The translations under genes and the position numbers were made by a program. The notes beneath the pieces were generated by a model. The model did not search any database, was not told the origin of the DNA, and saw only the letters and a list, made by a program, of their open reading frames with translations. A stretch of DNA of 64,000 bases from the NCBI GenBank assembly GCA_951812925.1, contig OX638372.1, forward strand, positions 51,053,722 through 51,117,721, written 5' to 3'. The DNA is from Calliopum simillimum. Taxonomy: Eukaryota > Arthropoda > Insecta > Diptera > Lauxaniidae. This document shows, in pieces, positions 35,566 to 45,849 of this stretch (positions within the stretch are counted from its first letter, which is position 1; each line of letters starts with the position of its first letter).

Positions 35566-35714
35566 ATGTACATACATATGTACATTCACAGGGCTATGTA
35601 TGCACTTGAATCCACAAGTACAAGCGTTGTAATGCTGGACATACTGGCATTGCAAATTGTCAAAGTACAAAGTCTTTTAAAGCTACTATGGCACTTTGTT
35701 TAAATAAATATTTG

Positions 35715-36413
35715 CCCAGGCCGTTGAATGTCGGAAAAACACTATTTATATGACTTTAATCGAAACAATTTATCCTATCGTTGAAACTGTTTGACATAGG
35801 CGAATGAGATTTGGTTTATATATGAACAATTCTTGAATGAGTATACAATAAAAAAAATGAACAGTACCACGCCCCGTAAACTCCAAAGTTGTCATTTCCC
35901 TGGAAATATTTGACTCAGGTGAATAAGATTTGATTTCAGGTAAAGTGAAGTGAACAGGGTTCAAATCTTATTCACCTGTGTTAAATTGTTTGGAGATATG
36001 ACAAATTTGGTATTCTTTGATAGAAAGGGCGTAGCCCCGCCCATTTTTCTTGAACATTTTTTAACCACCGCCCATTACATATGTTCTAAATCTTATTTAA
36101 CTGGGACATATTTGGTTTTTTTAGAATAAGGAGGCGTGTCCCCGCCCATTTTTTATTAAAAAGTTTTTACCCAGGGCCAATTTCAAATCAAATCTCATTC
36201 ACCTCAGTCAAATATTTTCAGAGAAACGATAAATTTGTTGTGGACGTGGCGTGGCACTGTCCATTTTTTTATTGGATACTATTTATTTCAGAATTGTTCA
36301 TATATGAACCAAATTTCATTCACCTGTGTCAAACAGTTTCAACGATAGGATAAATTGTTTCGACTAAAGTCATATAAATACATAGTGTTTTTCCGACCTT
36401 CAACGGCCTGGGG
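35715..36413. mobile_element. 0.7-kb foldback containing GGGCGTGGC repeats
   Basis: CCCAGGCCGTTGAATGTCGG (35715) pairs with CCGACCTTCAACGGCCTGGG (to 36412). The arms continue through CGAAACAATTTATCCTATCG / CGATAGGATAAATTGTTTCG and TATATGAACAATTCTTGAAT and its inverted copy. The interior has three ACCACGCCC or GGGCGTAGCCCCGCCCAT-type units. No target duplication was confirmed and there is no coding sequence. Confidence 0.75.
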
Positions 36414-37279
36414 GCACGCGCAAATATTTTCCGATCGGGCCCAAAATTTATATGCTTGATAGTTAGTACAATACACAACTTTTCAGCTCCTGGTAGCAAG
36501 GTATTTCACATTTTAAATTTTTTGCATATAACATATGATGGGGGTAGTGTACATTCTTTCAAGATATTTTTTTGAGACATTTTATAATCCTTGAAACATT
36601 GGTCGAACAAAATAAAAATTTTAAAAATTTCCAAAAATTCTGAAAAAATTCACGTGTATACGTATAGTATACCGACGGCTTATATTCAATACCCTCTATC
36701 TACAAAAACACAATTTTTCAGGAGAGCAAAAAAACTGTTTTATTCGCTATTTTTTATAGTGTTAATCAAACGAAGTACTACGATATTAATTAAAAATAGC
36801 CACTAGATCCTTCAAATAAAAAAATTAAAAAAAAACTTAGTTATTCGCCTTATTATAGCAGATAGAGGGTATTGCAATTCAAATATAATATAAAATGCGT
36901 GTTCAAACAAGCAGATAGAGCCTATTGCACAATAATAAAAACCAAGTTTTTTATGAATTATTTATTAATAGATGGTTTTTTAGCAAAAGAAAACTCAAAA
37001 TAGGTTAGGCGCATGGCAGACTTGAGAATGCAGCTCAGATTATTATAGGTCCTTATTTTTTATAGCCGTTTATTTTGAACTTTGATCTGCTTATTATGAA
37101 TCTAAACTTGGTTTTTTTTTTGTCATGTAAGGATCCTGAGCTATCCTTGCTTATAGATTGCTATATAGCTCTAAGTAGGCCTCAAAACAGTGCTTTTTGG
37201 ACTTCTAAGAAAAGATGACTCAGAATTCTTACATGATAGAAAAAATCCTAGTTTAAATGCGTAATAAGAAAATCCCAGT

Positions 37280-37601
37280 TAGTGATGAGCAAAATTAGTC
37301 TTGGTCTTGATTCTTGGTCTTGGTCTCGGTATTAGACCAAGACGCTGATATCATTGCTAGACCAAGACTTCTGTGGTCTTGGTCTTGCTCAGGATTACCA
37401 TCAAGACCAAGACTGCTTTTTAGTCTTTCGAATTTATAGTTAATAGGTGTGTCACGCCCGTTTCAAGCATAAAATCATATCTCAATTCGAAATTTGGCAT
37501 CTTCGAGACCAAGACTTAATGACCAAGATACAATATGCAAGAACAAAACCAAGACCAAGACTGCTATGATCTTAGTCTTGGTCTGGGTTTGCTCACCACT
37601 A
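37280..37601. mobile_element. Complete 322-bp hAT-type MITE (TAGTGATGAGCAAA ends)
   Basis: The ends TAGTGATGAGCAAA and TTTGCTCACCACTA are inverted and flanked by exact ATCCCAGT copies (37272-37279 and 37602-37609). TAGTG plus an 8-bp duplication is hAT-like. The interior consists largely of GTCTTGGTCTTGGTC and its complement GACCAAGACCAAGAC, giving a GC-skewed repeat hairpin. A lone terminus TTTGCTCATCACTA of the same family sits at 41268-41281. Confidence 0.9.
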
Positions 37602-37825
37602 ATCCCAGTTCACCATAAACTGCTATAAACAACTAGGGCGCAAGATTATGGTAGGCCTGGGCGGGGAGTAGGGAATAAAGACCCTTGCTCCAGGGTACAT
37701 CTACTTTCTAGTAACTTGGGGTACTTTATATAAAAATCTGAGCTCAGATTTCAGTTTTCATGTTTTGCATTCACAAGTCCGTCTAGATACCGCTCTAATA
37801 CCCCGTTTCTTTTGACTCGTATATA

Positions 37826-38093
37826 CAATTGAGGAGTGGCCGTACCTAAGGGCCTAAGTACCATTTCGAGGCAAAAGTAGTCTCGTACACATTATGTGCC
37901 ATAATAATCAGTTATTTGACTGGTACAATTTTTTGAACATAATGCCATCAATTCCACGCCATCGAGTCAGTTTTTCGTGAAAACAGAAAATTATTATTAT
38001 CGTTTCTAACAAAATGTTACCCGATTCATATTATGACACAACTTTTGCCTCGAAATGGTACCTAGGCCCTTTGGTGCGGACACACCTCAATTG
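37826..38093. mobile_element. Intact copy of the CAATTGAGGAGTGGCC MITE family
   Basis: The ends CAATTGAGGAGTGGCCGTAC (37826) and GTGCGGACACACCTCAATTG (to 38093) are inverted, with inner parts TACCATTTCGAGGCAAAAGT and ACTTTTGCCTCGAAATGGTA also paired. TA flanks both sides (37824-37825 and 38094-38095), suggesting a TA target as in Tc1/mariner-type MITEs. Non-coding. Confidence 0.85.
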
Positions 38094-38689
38094 TAATAAT
38101 TTTCAAATCAAGTTTAACCGATCACGCCCATTTTTGATCCCAGATAGCCCAGTAATATTGTTTTCATCTATAACAAATTTCATGCGTCTAGCCTTATCTG
38201 TTTGTTTACAGAAGGGCCAATCACGACTCAGCAGGGCTTTCAAGGTTCAACATACAAAACTGAAAAAATCAAGAAAATTTTTTTCGCCATTTGGAGCCGA
38301 TTGACGACCGTTTGTCATGACCTTGTATATAACGGCCACCCAATAAACATAATAAAATGAAAAATCTTTAATTTTTCATATGTAGATAGAGGATATTGCA
38401 TTTCACAAAATCGATTGCTGTAGATAGTGAATTTCTTTAAATGGAAAAAAGTAGCTCTGGAAGCAAATTTTTCGTTAGGAATTAATATCATAGATGCCAT
38501 ATGTCTCAATGAAGGTTTTACCATCAAAAACTAATTTTCGTGAAAATTGTTGATAGAGGGTATTGAATATAAGCCGTCGATACATTGCATACGTATACTT
38601 TGGATGATTCTTAGCATTTTTTTGCTTTATACACTTTTTTCGTAAGATGTAAAAAATCAATTTTTGTAAGCAATGGTTTCCCAGCTCGA

Positions 38690-40190
38690 CTTGAAAAATG
38701 TATTTTGAATTAGAATATCCATAGTTTGAGGGTTGCTGAATTCGAATCCGGCCTTAGAACTGCTCTATAACGTCAGGTTTTTAAAATATCCTAACGCTAT
38801 TTTCGCCTTTATTTGAGGTTATGTATCATCGCGAACATTTTTTTCTCAGAAAAACTATGCTTAGGATCTTGAAGCGCAAGGTAGTACAAAAAGATATATA
38901 ACACTTTTTAACGTCATAATTTTTCATAATCTTTATTTTTCAACCAAATTTGGGTAACCATTCTGTGAAGAAAAAAATGTTATGGGCACAATTGGCCTTT
39001 AAGAGATACAAAAATGCTCCTCAGATTTATCTCGACACAAAAAAAGAAATGATGCAGATAGCGTTTTTAAAACATACTCCTAGTTTAAAACAATATAGAA
39101 ATAAATCAATAAAAGGAAAAATGTATCGAACAAAATTGAAAGTTCGTTGAAATTTTGAACATCTAGTCGCGTATTTTGTATCCTATATTTATAAAAACAT
39201 CAAATAATCGTGTGTTAAATGTTGCTCATACGACACGTTACGAAATTTTCTATCTCCTCCATAAGCAGACATCTCCCATAACCAGACAAAAACACCGCAG
39301 TGGTTATGGGAGCTTTCACTGTTGGCAAATACACTTAACGAAATTGTGTGAATAATATTTTTTGCACAAAGAGAATATTTTAAAAGAAAACAACAATTAA
39401 GGGTGTTTACAGCTTAGTGTTATGCATCTAGTAAAGAACCAAAAAGCTTAAAATGAATAAAAACAACAATAAAAAACACAAATGCTGATAGTCTTAAATT
39501 GTACTCTTTGGAGTTATTTACATGTGTACGTATGTATATGTAGATATGTGCATATGTATTTATATTATTATATGCGTTTTGTTTACGTTACTAAAGCCTA
39601 ACGAAAAAAAAAAAGAAGATCCCCACATTATAGAAAAAAAAAAAATCAGAAACAACAAATACAAGTAGAGTAGAGCGCAATAGTTTGTTTTACAAAATAA
39701 AAAAAATAAAAAAAATATCGGTAAAGTATCTCGCATACTTTGAATTTTATTTGTGTCAGTTTACTCAGCGTCAATTCCAATAAAATAAAAACAAAAAAAA
39801 TTCCCAGATGCGACGATGTCGACGAATTGATGCTAATGATGATGATGATTAAGATGATGATGCTTTTGCTCTGTTGTTGGTTAATCGAAGGGCAATGATA
39901 TGACGCTAGCGGTCTTGGTGAGAATGAGCGCTAAGAAAATGAGAATATTATTGCGACAGTGGCGTAGTTGATTACTGTAGCAATCCCTTTTAAGAAGTTC
40001 TTCCAATAGCAAAACAATCGGTTTAATTTTTATGTTTTGAATTATTGGTTCACCCTGTAAACTTTTACATACACAAATTTTTGAAAACTTTTTTCTTACT
40101 AAAGTTTGCAGAAAAATCTTTGATCATAAGAAAGTTTTTCGAAACTGGTAGTTCAAAAGGCTTTTCAACAATTTTTGTTATATCCAAAAT
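38690..40190. other. Intergenic, no gene seen; GAT microsatellite
   Basis: A GATGATGATGATT(AA)GATGATGATG tract lies at about 39834-39862. 38725-38750 carries TTGCTGAATTCGAATCCGGC, a variant of the dispersed GCTGAATCCGAATCTGGC motif. The ORF 38950-39150 is basic and unsupported. Confidence 0.45.
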
Positions 40191-40193
40191 ATA

Positions 40194-41033
40194 CAGGGTG
40201 TATTGCATAAGGTTACGAAGCTTCTGGGAGGTGATAGAGGAGGCCTAGACTAACAAAAAAGTACCGTAACGTGATCTATGGCGAAGTTTTAGCTGATTGT
40301 AAAAGCTTTCAGACAGTGTATATGGTTTATAGGGTTTAAAAGAATTTCGCAAAGTTCTGGACCTTTAAAGTTGATATATTAATTTTTTTCCCCATTTTTT
40401 GACTTTGGCGGCCATTTTAGTTTGAAAAAGTTCTCATTCTTTAATTTGGTGGCAGATTTGTTATTCCAACTTTTGAATTTGAGGTCGGAAAAAATACTTT
40501 TCTATGTAACATTCGAGTTACTCGCATGCATTGCGCTGCTTATGATGAGCGTGGCACATGCGCTGCCCTTTGTCTAATGGAGCCTTCAAACGGATTGTTC
40601 TTGAAAAGTATTTTTTTCTGACCTCAAATTAACAAAATGGTGTAACAAATGCACTACCAAATTAAAGAAAATTGAACGATAATTCCAAAAAAAATTATAA
40701 AAGGATATATTAATAGGACTTTTTTCATACTAAAATGGCCGCCAAAGTCAAAAAATGAGGAAAAAAATTAAAATATCAACTTTAAAGGTTTAAAACTTTG
40801 CGAAATCATTTTAAACTCTATAAACCATATACACAATCTGGAAGTTCTTACAATTAGCTAAAACTTCGCCATAGAAATGTTTTCTGTAAAACGTTGGGGT
40901 GACCCAAGAAATTTTTTTTTTATAAAACAAGTCAGAAAATCAGTTTTAACCCTATAAATCTTCAGGGGTACATTTTAGACTCCTTCTCCAACTGCAATTT
41001 TTTGTTAGTCAAGGCCTTATGCAATACACCCTG
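40194..41033. mobile_element. Inverted-repeat MITE, mariner-like (CAGGGTGTATTGCATAAGG ends)
   Basis: CAGGGTGTATTGCATAAGG (from 40194) pairs with CCTTATGCAATACACCCTG (to 41033). The arms continue through AAACTTCGCCATAG, TTTAAAGTTGATATTTTAA-like, GACTTTGGCGGCCATTTTAG and GAGGTCGGAAAAAATACTTT, all with inverted partners. It shares the same structure with 54390-55282. Left flank TA; right flank TG in this copy. Confidence 0.85.
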
Positions 41034-41489
41034 TGTATTTAATCTTTCTCCAACGGTTAGTGTAAGAATTTATTTACAAAAATAGGTTCAAAATGGACAC
41101 ATAGAGGGCTCGGAGACACCTCTGGCCATCTGAAATTTTATGTTTTAACTTTCCCCATCGATTGTAATAATACATTTTTTTTCATAAAAATAGCTCCAGT
41201 ATTTCCGGTGATACCATTTTTCGACCTTTCCTCATCGGTACAGTTTAATTTTTGCTTTGCTTAGCTTTGCTCATCACTAGTTTTGCAGGATTAACTCATG
41301 AGTTGACATACAGTCAACATATCTTATAAGTTGCATTTCATATACCAGAAACGTTCATTGTTAATATTCATGGGGAAACTGAATTTTAATCTAGTTAATC
41401 CAACAAAACGGTTAGTACCACTAAAATTATCGAATGCGAATGAAGTAAGAATGGTCTGTCTTGCGTCAACGAAATTTCTACGTTTATGG

Positions 41490-43000
41490 GAACATTCAGT
41501 ATACTTAATTTCAAACAGTTTTAATAAACCATTTTGTTTAAAATTCGAACTCCCTAAACATCCCCCAACACTGCGCTACTGTTTTTACAACAATCAATGC
41601 ATCTCTTTCTCTTTGCTGTCTACTGCAGCATACGCGCCGCGCCGCACAGTGATATTTTGTAGGAAAAAAAGCAATTTTTTGACCACTGAATTTAAAAAAA
41701 AAAAAAAAAAATCTAATTTAGTATGCAGTTTTATAAAGAAATGCTTCTCTAAAGAGGTGCCGCTAACAACTTTTCTAAAAAGACAAAATATTAATGGTTG
41801 TACGTATGAAATTGATTAACTTTTTCATGTAATATAAATAATTTTTATTAAATTTTTATTGCATTCTTTATTGAAATTTAGTGCTTTTTAAAGAAAAATT
41901 ATTTGGATAACAGAAATAAATATGCGCAGATTAAAATGGCTTTTTGAAATGCAGCGTTTGCAATTTTCCAGGAAAAATGTTCAATAATTGAAAAACTCAT
42001 AAATTTTCTGAAAAAGGTCATGTGATTTTAATGTGAGCTTGTTATGTAATGTATTGCATACCTTTAGGGACAACGAATTCAGTTAATTTTCAATGGGAGG
42101 TTGGCGTGTCCCTTGACCAATCATATCACGCCTATTTTTGGAATATTTCTTAGCTAGCTAGCATGCAAAATTTAATTTTTATAGAAGCACTGCTTATATT
42201 TTTTTTTCCAAAACATTTATGAAGCTATACCACTGTGCGCCGTTCCGATCACTCAATTTGGGGGCGTCAAAGTGCGATGAATGCTTTTGAATGCGTCGCA
42301 TTTGTGAAATACTTTTTGAAAGATCAACGTCGTCGTGTTGTTGTCGTGTGGCACCTAAGGATTTGACGTATTCAAGATAGGAACGTACGTAAGATAACAA
42401 ACGCAACGCAAAAACGCGCGTAACGCAGGAGGAGAGAGAACGGAAAAAACACCGCGACAATTACTGGTATTGTAACCAAACAAAAAAAATGAGTGATGTT
42501 TCTTTGTGTGCATTTTTTTTTTATTTTTTTCATAAATAATTAGTGACATAAACAGTGTAACAGCAATAACAAAAACAACAATAACACATAAAACATTAAA
42601 TTGCTACATAATTCCATATGTTTGTAATGCATTGAGATACATTTTTGCTGATATGCGTTACATTTCCAAACCAAAAAGCGACAACGTCACAATAACAACA
42701 ACAATAAAAACAATGACAAATACAAATTAAACTTGTTGGCATATGATGTGGTGGGGCGGGGCGGGGCGGAGGGGGGCCGTTGGTGCGAACCTCGAACATT
42801 TTGCGAAAACCACCAGCAAAGCTCTTTGCTTACTCGCGCCACTCAGTTTTTAGTTTGCAACGAGGCACGCGTCCATGCTGTTGAATTTATTTTTTGTACG
42901 TTCCATAAAATAAAATAAAAAAAAAAAACGCTTATGAGATCAGCTGTTCGCGTACGCGTTCACTCATATAACGGAATACGGAAAACAGAAAAATCAGTGT
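41490..43000. promoter_or_regulatory. GC/CpG-richer stretch with promoter-like features
   Basis: Within an AT-rich genome, 41610-41650 (ATACGCGCCGCGCCGCACAG), 42215-42475 and 42735-42960 are CpG-rich. 42415-42445 contains AACGCGCGTAACGCAGGAGG followed by AGAGAGAACGG (GAGA-like on the other strand). 42843-42848 is TCAGTT, a perfect initiator. No ORF is convincing. This could be the promoter and first-exon area of a gene extending off either side, but the direction cannot be decided. 41880-42150 within it is a repeat (see 44760-45130). Confidence 0.35.
42752..42777 (+). promoter_or_regulatory. G-quadruplex-type GC run
   Basis: GGGGCGGGGCGGGGCGGAGG followed by GGGG lies in otherwise AT-rich DNA. 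It has four or more G-runs with single-base loops, a strong G-quadruplex pattern. GGGGCGGGG is also the classic GC-box core. A functional role is inference. Confidence 0.6.
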
Positions 43001-43009
43001 CATAATTTT

Positions 43010-43785
43010 GTGAAATATTTCGTTGGGAAAACCCATATAGGTACCCAGATAGATAGTTCCACAGTGTAAAATAATTGTAGTTCGGTAAAAGCCATAGCTA
43101 ATGTTTGAATTGATTTTTCATTGATTTAAATCCGGGAAATGCTCTGGCGATTCGACAAAAGTGGTATATTTTAAAGCTTAATATATAAAATTTATAAAAA
43201 TAAAAACAAAGAAATTAAAGACAATTTTCTATCTAATATGATGCATTTATAAATTGGATTTTTATACATATTCACTAATGTATGTATTTCTCTAGAGAAA
43301 TGCATATTTCGTCATTATTTGAGCAAGTTTGCGTCATGTTTTTTAAATGAGAATTTTGGCGCTTTTTCACATTAACTTAGTTTTATTGACCCTGTTGGAA
43401 AATATGTTATGAAACAACATTGAAATGGCACATAGTGATATTTTAGCAAAAAAAAAAAAGCATTTTGTCAACAACTTATTTTCAAAAATCTAATGATGCA
43501 AATAATAATACTTTTTCTAAAAAGTCATATTTTCATGTCGTAAAAAATAATCCACATTAAAAGGTTATGCGTGTGGAAATGATTAACTTTTTCAGTGGTG
43601 TATATATATAAATTAGAATCGCCCAGTGGTCAAATATCAACTACAAATGTACTTATTAAATAACTTTAGTACTTTTTGGACACTTTAAGTACTTTTTTTT
43701 TTCATATTTCGTACGAAATAGAAAAACTCATTTAACAAATGTAAAACGAAAAGAAAACAAAAAACATACAGTCAGTGTCAGTCAG
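43010..43785. other. Intergenic, no gene seen
   Basis: AT-rich. 43440-43590 shares pieces (AACTTTTTCAGTGGTG, GGTTATGCGTGTGG) with the repeat at 44760-45130. There is nothing else to report. Confidence 0.4.
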
Positions 43786-43787
43786 CT

Positions 43788-44578
43788 TTTTATACCCTAC
43801 ACCCAGGGTATATTCACTTTGTCCTTCCGTTTGTAACGCAGAGAAGGAGACGTGGCAGATATAGAAAAGTATATATATTCTTGATCAGCGTCACCTCCTG
43901 AGTCGATATAGCCATGTCCGTCTGTCTGGCTGGGTGGCTGGCTGTGTGTGGAAATACATTTCTGGGGAAAACTAAGCAAGATAATTCAGTGAAATTCAGT
44001 ACACAGCCTCCGTCGTCAAAGTTAGCTCGGGGAATTGAAAATGAATGAAATCGGTCAACGGACACGCCTACCGCCCATACAAAAAATATCTTCAAAATGA
44101 AGCTTTTGGAGTATTTTTCACGATAATGCGACCAAAATACATATAAATACTACGAATTGTCAGCGCAAGCTCTGAGCAAAAACTGGTCGAATTCGGAAAA
44201 GAGGGTGTGGCACTTCTCATATAAGCAAAAGCTTCAAAACGCTGTACTGAAAGCGTTTTTTTAAGATAATCGAACTAAATTTTACTCAGACACTAAGAAC
44301 GATAAATGCAAGCTTTAAGTAAAAACTGGATAAAATCAGACAAGAGGGCGTGGCACCGCCCATATAAGCAAAAGCTGCAAAACGCTATTCTGAAAATATT
44401 TTTTCAGATAATCCAACCAAATTTCACTCAAACACTAAGAACTATAAATGCAAACTTTGAGAAAAAACTGGGTGAATTTGGACAAGAGGGCGTGGCACCT
44501 CCCATATAAGCAAAATTTTCAAAATACTGCTGTGTAGGGTATTTAATGTTTGGCCAGGCCAAAGGTAACACTCTTACT
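43788..44578 (+). mobile_element. Intact-looking GGTGCCACGCCCTC tandem-repeat element, plus orientation
   Basis: It begins TTTTATACCCTACACCCAGG, GTATATTCACTTTG and passes through AAAAGTATATATATTCTTGA, CCATGTCCGTCTGTC and GGACACGCCTACCGCCCATA. It then carries three units of about 140 bp with GAGGGCGTGGCACCGCCCAT or GAGGGCGTGGCACCTCCCAT. It ends GTAGGGTATTTAATGTTTGG, CCAGGCCAAAGGTAACACTC, TTACT. Relatives lie at 26566-27065, 30600-31840, 16040-16260 and 61440-61550. The ORFs on both strands are repeat artefacts. Confidence 0.75.
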
Positions 44579-44759
44579 AGTTATCTTTCTCTTTTCGCTG
44601 TATTCTCTTTGTGCAAATACCTTTCTAATGGTGTATAATTCAAAGTCGTGCTCCATTTCTAACATAGTAAAAAAGGTAGGACAAATTTTTGTCTTGCGTA
44701 TTATTATATAGATTATTTTTGTAACTGACATTTTAATAGCATTTTTTTTATTGAAATAG

Positions 44760-45130
44760 AGTACTTTTTTGTCTATTTAAAGAAACATTTTTTAGATTCT
44801 ATCAATGGTTAAAAAGTTATGCGCAAATTAAAATGGCTCTTTGAAAAACAGCGTTGCTATTTTCCTCGGAAAATTGAGAGGTTGGCTACATCTTGCTACG
44901 TCATTTAACTATACAAAATTGAGAGGTGAGAATGTACTCTTTCAATTCAGGTCGAAAAAGTTCAACATATTTCGAGCTAATCATTCAATTCAATAATTTT
45001 CTGAAATAGGTCATGTGATTTTTAATGCAAATTTGCGATATAAGCAATTGTATATGGAAATAATGTGTTGCATACCTACAGGGATAAAGAATTTTAGTCC
45101 ATTTTCTATGGGTTCATAATACCGTCAATA
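44760..45130 (+). repeat. Dispersed repeat, second copy at 41880-42150
   Basis: Both copies carry, in order, ATATGCGCAGATTAAAATGG or TTATGCGCAAATTAAAATGG, GGTCATGTGATTTT, GTTGCATACCT..AGGGA and CATTTTCTATGGG or TTTTCAATGGG. Copy one continues into GGTTGGCGTGTCCCTTGACC (about 42100). No terminal repeats were defined. Confidence 0.6.
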
Positions 45131-45408
45131 GTCAACCAAATCATGAAATTTATTTTTAAAAGTTTTGTTTCTTCAGGAAATTTTTATATAAAAAAAACAA
45201 AAATTTTTTTACATAACTTTTTTTATTAAATTTTCAACTTTTAAAACTAAATTGCTATTTTATCAATGATTTTTTTAAAAAAAAAATATCTAAATAAACT
45301 TTAGTGAATTTGACAGATTTTAAGACTATTTTTGGATTGTACAAGCAATGGGATCTATTTTTTTAAATTTTTTAATTAACAAAAAAGTGAGACAACGAGC
45401 ACTAAAAT

Positions 45409-45840
45409 ATTCTTCGTTGCCAGAAGAGGGTAAAAATGTTCGCCGACCCCCATTAATTTTTCCTCTCCTTCATTTCTCTTAAACATACTACCCCATTTTT
45501 TTGACCACTTCAGGGGGTGCCCCTACAAAAATTTTATAAAAAAATATCAAAAAATTCCTCGTTGCCGAGAGAGGAAAAAAATGTTCACAGACCCCAATTA
45601 ATTTTTCATCTTCAACATTTTTTTTTGAATGTACTTACCCCTTTTATCCACCCCTTAAAGGGGATCCCATACAAATTTTTGATAAATGTATAAAAAAAAA
45701 TTCCTCATTGCCGGGAGAGGGTAAAAATGTTCACAGGCCCTCATTAACTTTTCCTCTCTAATAATTTTCTCAAACATATTATCACTTTTTTTCAACTAAC
45801 TAAGGGAGCTCCCATACAAAAATACCCCACAAATGTGTTC
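45409..45840 (+). repeat. Three tandem units of about 145 bp
   Basis: ATTCTTCGTTGCC, ATTCCTCGTTGCC and ATTCCTCATTGCC begin units at 45409, 45554 and 45700 (periods 145 and 146). Each continues with GAGAGGGTAAAAATGTTCAC, CCCATTAATTTTTCCTC and GGGGATCCCATACAAA-like segments. This is a satellite-like fragment without coding sense. Confidence 0.85.
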
Positions 45841-45849
45841 ACTTAATGT

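Larger units (their letters stand above)
36645..38605. mobile_element. Composite foldback (ATAGAGGGTATTGAATATAA ends) with nested insertions
   Basis: GACGGCTTATATTCAATACC followed by CTCTATCT (36673-36700) pairs with AGAGGGTATTGAATATAAGC and CGTCGATAC (about 38554-38583). AGATAGAGGGTATTGCA-like motifs recur inside at about 36860, 36912 and 38384. The interior was later hit by the hAT MITE at 37280 and the MITE at 37826. The outermost right part (38590-38660) belongs to the core shared with the foldbacks at 16786 and 19650. Confidence 0.65.

Noticed and set aside
33812..35609. Mirror-image ORFs (for example VPLDSSEKILTKCVIQ-type peptides on both strands) as a possible gene pair
   Set aside because: They lie in the two arms of a palindrome and are the same sequence read twice. 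There are no domains, and the frames are broken outside the arms.
35620..35680. Retroviral-type zinc knuckle (RCNAGHTGIANC)
   Set aside because: Spacing does not fit CX2CX4HX4C, the first Cys is missing, and no gag-like sequence surrounds it.
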